Assembly: GCA_947625715.1 (NCBI GenBank)
Contig: CANQPR010000070.1
Span: 1 to 7,113 of the forward strand
Length of the DNA: 7,113 nucleotides
Source of the DNA: an uncultured Bacilli bacterium
Lineage (GTDB): Bacteria > Bacillota_I > Bacilli_A > RF39 > UBA660
Direction: 5' to 3'
The notes under the pieces are model-generated. The model was not told the origin of the DNA. It ran no database searches and worked only from the letters and a program-made list of their open reading frames with translations. The position numbers and the translations under genes are program-made. Below, one piece after another: positions 5,739 to 7,113 of this stretch; the stretch's first letter is position 1; each line of letters starts with the position of its first letter.

Positions 5739-6882
5739 ATGCCTATATATAAGGTTGGAAATACAAAAAAAGATGGCTTACAAAAATATCATGTGCGTAT
5801 AAATTATGTAGCAGATAATGGACAAAAAAAGCAAATTACTCGTTCTGTTTATGGAATAGATGTTGCAAAAGATTTGGAAAGACGATTAGAAAATGAAATT
5901 AAGGTGCAACATGAAACACCCATAAAGAAAATGACAATTAAACAATTATATGACGAATATATTTCTGTTAAAAAATATGAAGTTAGAGAAATAACATTAT
6001 ACAGAAGTGATAATATGATTAAGCGTTATATATTGCCTATTCTTGAAAATGTTAGAATAGATAAATTGTCAACACAAGTTTTGCAAGATTGGAAGTTATC
6101 TATGGAAGAAAGAAATTTAGCATTAGCAACAAAAAGAAATGTATATACAGAATTAAGAACAATGTTAAATTATGCGGTTAGAATGGAATATATACCAAAA
6201 CATCAATTAGCAAAAGTACGGAAATTTCAAAGACGCTTTGGCTACAAAAAAAGAAATAAACTTTTATACGCCAGAAGAATTTAAAAAGTACATTGAAATA
6301 GCAAAACAACAAGCATTAGAAAAGCAATTAAAAGAGAATAATATTTATGAATGGAATTTTTATGTGTTTTTTAATATTGCATATTATACTGGTTTAAGAA
6401 AAGGAGAAATACATGCTTTAAGATGGAATGATATTAACGGAAATTATTTAAGCGTAAAGCATAGTATAACACAGAAATTGAAAAATAAGTGTGATGTAGA
6501 AACACCACCTAAAAACAAATCTTCTATAAGAACTCTACAAATGCCACTTCCTTTAATAAAGATATTAAACGAACATAAAAAAAGACAAATGCAATTATCT
6601 AATTTTAGTGAAGATAGTAGAATTTTAGGAGATGGAAAATGCTTACGAGATACTACACTACAACAAAAAAACATTCTTTATTCAAAATTAGCAAAAGTAA
6701 AAACAATAAGAATACACGATTTTAGACATTCTCATGCTTCTCTACTTGCTAACATGGGTATAAATATTCAAGAAGTAGCAAGAAGATTAGGACATACAAA
6801 AGTAGAAATAACTTGGAATACTTATTCACATTTATACCCAAAAGAAGAAGAAAAAGCAGTTAAAATTTTAAATGCAGTATAG
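5739..6882 (+). CDS. int: Tyrosine recombinase (integrase), 380 aa, with one +1 frameshift
   Basis: This enzyme should insert and excise the element by site-specific recombination. The N-terminal 60 residues (VRINYVADNGQKKQITRSVYG) resemble the arm-type DNA-binding domain of Tn916-like integrases. A helical core-binding domain (about 65-155, MTIKQLYDEYIS to YAVRMEYIP) follows. Skipping C6219 gives Gly161 in AKVGNFKDALATKKEINFY and joins the catalytic domain: Arg220 (TGLRKGE), a lysine in PPKNKSSIRT (about 258), His326 and Arg329 (HDFRH), His352 (GHT) and the nucleophile Tyr362 (NTYSHLYP). Length and motif spacing are those of intact integrases. Without the shift the product ends at 6284 with no catalytic domain. 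It ends in TAG. It is the last gene of the element, as is usual when the attachment site lies just beyond. Confidence 0.9.
6219..6222 (+). other. +1 decoding site in int: GTA-CGGA
   Basis: Skipping C6219 gives Gly161 in KVGNFK, a turn just before the catalytic domain. A CGG at 6175-6177 (spanning GCG and GTT) and another at 6438-6440 (AAC GGA) in the same gene are out of phase and are not shifted. Confidence 0.92.
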
Positions 6883-7113
6883 CGAAAAAGTGTACACGCT
6901 ATATACACGCTTGGTGCAAAAATCATAAATATATGATTGAAACCAAAAAATACAAGAATGGTCGGAAATGGCTTAATAACAACCTTTGTAGAAACTTTTT
7001 GGAATGTAAAGAAACCATAAAAAACTATAAAAATTGTTCCGGCCATCTGCACCAACGACGTATCTGTTCGAACTAATAGAACAGATAATAAAAATATCAT
7101 TCTGAAAAAGAAT
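6883..7113. other. Region after the integrase: small repeats, possible attachment-site region
   Basis: I see no supported gene here. TACACGCT is repeated at 6893-6900 and 6904-6911, exactly 11 bases apart. AATCATA/TATGATT (6921-6927, 6932-6938) forms a short hairpin. At 7061-7087 a nine-base stem TATCTGTTC/GAACAGATA encloses a nine-base loop; it has no T-run and so is more like a binding site than a terminator. The position directly after an integrase gene makes this the natural place for the element's right end. I found no convincing matching copy near the left side of the window, so the left end may lie outside it. Confidence 0.35.

Noticed and set aside
3198..6222. Simple reassignment of CGG to another amino acid (Trp, Gln or Gly) as a triplet
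   Set aside because: Reading CGG as any three-base codon leaves the downstream frame wrong and soon hits stops; only a four-base advance restores the proteins.
6444..6674. Minus-strand open frame of 76 codons
   Set aside because: It is a shadow of the integrase catalytic domain.
2940..6882. Decayed element with eight independent frameshift mutations in rep, the FtsK-like gene and int
   Set aside because: Random indels would differ in size, phase and context. All eight are the same single C before GG at a codon boundary, and every protein is otherwise intact with all catalytic residues.
6933..7076. Short plus-strand frame with an in-frame CGG at 6963
   Set aside because: There is no ribosome site. 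Both the shifted reading (28 codons) and the unshifted reading are open, with no homology to choose between them. It was not counted among the shift sites.
6822..7100. Minus-strand hydrophobic open frame of 92 codons
   Set aside because: It overlaps the integrase end, and the hydrophobic content is what the complement of A-rich DNA gives. No ribosome site supports it.
1..7113. tRNA gene for four-base glycine decoding
   Set aside because: I looked through the gene-free stretches for a cloverleaf and a TTCGA-type T-loop in context and found none. The GTTCGAAC at 7066-7073 is part of a short hairpin and not a tRNA.
1..7113. CRISPR array, insertion sequence or attachment-site direct repeat pair
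   Set aside because: There is no regularly spaced repeat array and no transposase. I found no convincing matching repeat between the left part and the 6883-7113 region by eye.

Overview
This is strongly AT-rich Firmicutes-type DNA. AGA is the main arginine codon, ribosome sites are AAGGAG-like, the promoters are sigma-A-like, and the left edge carries the end of a class B sortase. The most likely source is a gut-type Clostridia or related Bacillota, with an integrated plasmid-like or mobilizable element occupying most of the window.

Layout. Positions 1-399 are the 3' part of the sortase gene, followed by a shared terminator and two unidentified minus-strand genes (420-821 and 1107-1436) separated by a long imperfect inverted repeat (858-997). 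A divergent promoter region leads to an HTH-type regulator (1605-2054). Next come a terminator, an operator/hairpin control region (2077-2236) and a small accessory gene (2359-2760). Positions 2771-2899 look like a rolling-circle origin: a stem-loop whose loop carries the nonanucleotide TAGTATTAC of CRESS-DNA viruses, flanked by repeats. An operon-like run follows: rep (2940-3935, HUH endonuclease plus superfamily 3 helicase), an FtsK/SpoIIIE-type ATPase (3922-5395), a small HTH protein (5373-5648) and a tyrosine integrase (5739-6882). The last 231 bases hold no supported gene.

The main discovery concerns decoding. Read with the standard code, rep, the FtsK gene and the integrase gene all look broken. 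Every break lies at an in-frame CGG. If the ribosome moves one base forward there, so that CGGN is read as the glycine codon GGN, all three genes become single full-length proteins: Rep 329 aa with six shifts, FtsK-like 490 aa with one, and integrase 380 aa with one. The restored glycines fall in or beside conserved motifs, including both Walker A loops, the segment around the Rep catalytic tyrosine, and the KVGNFK segment before the integrase catalytic domain. All eight in-frame CGG codons in the supported genes behave this way. Five CGG triplets that straddle codon boundaries do not shift. CGG never serves as a sense arginine codon in this window. The eight preceding codons are all different, which points to an event in the ribosomal A site (an unassigned CGG, or a tRNA-Gly reading four bases) and not to slippage of the preceding tRNA.

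Inferred integrated picture: Rep nicks the origin and unwinds the DNA, the FtsK-like ATPase moves DNA, and the integrase inserts and excises the element. All three functions depend on +1 decoding at CGG, so the element would be inactive in a host that reads CGG as arginine. I saw no tRNA gene in the window that could supply this decoding.
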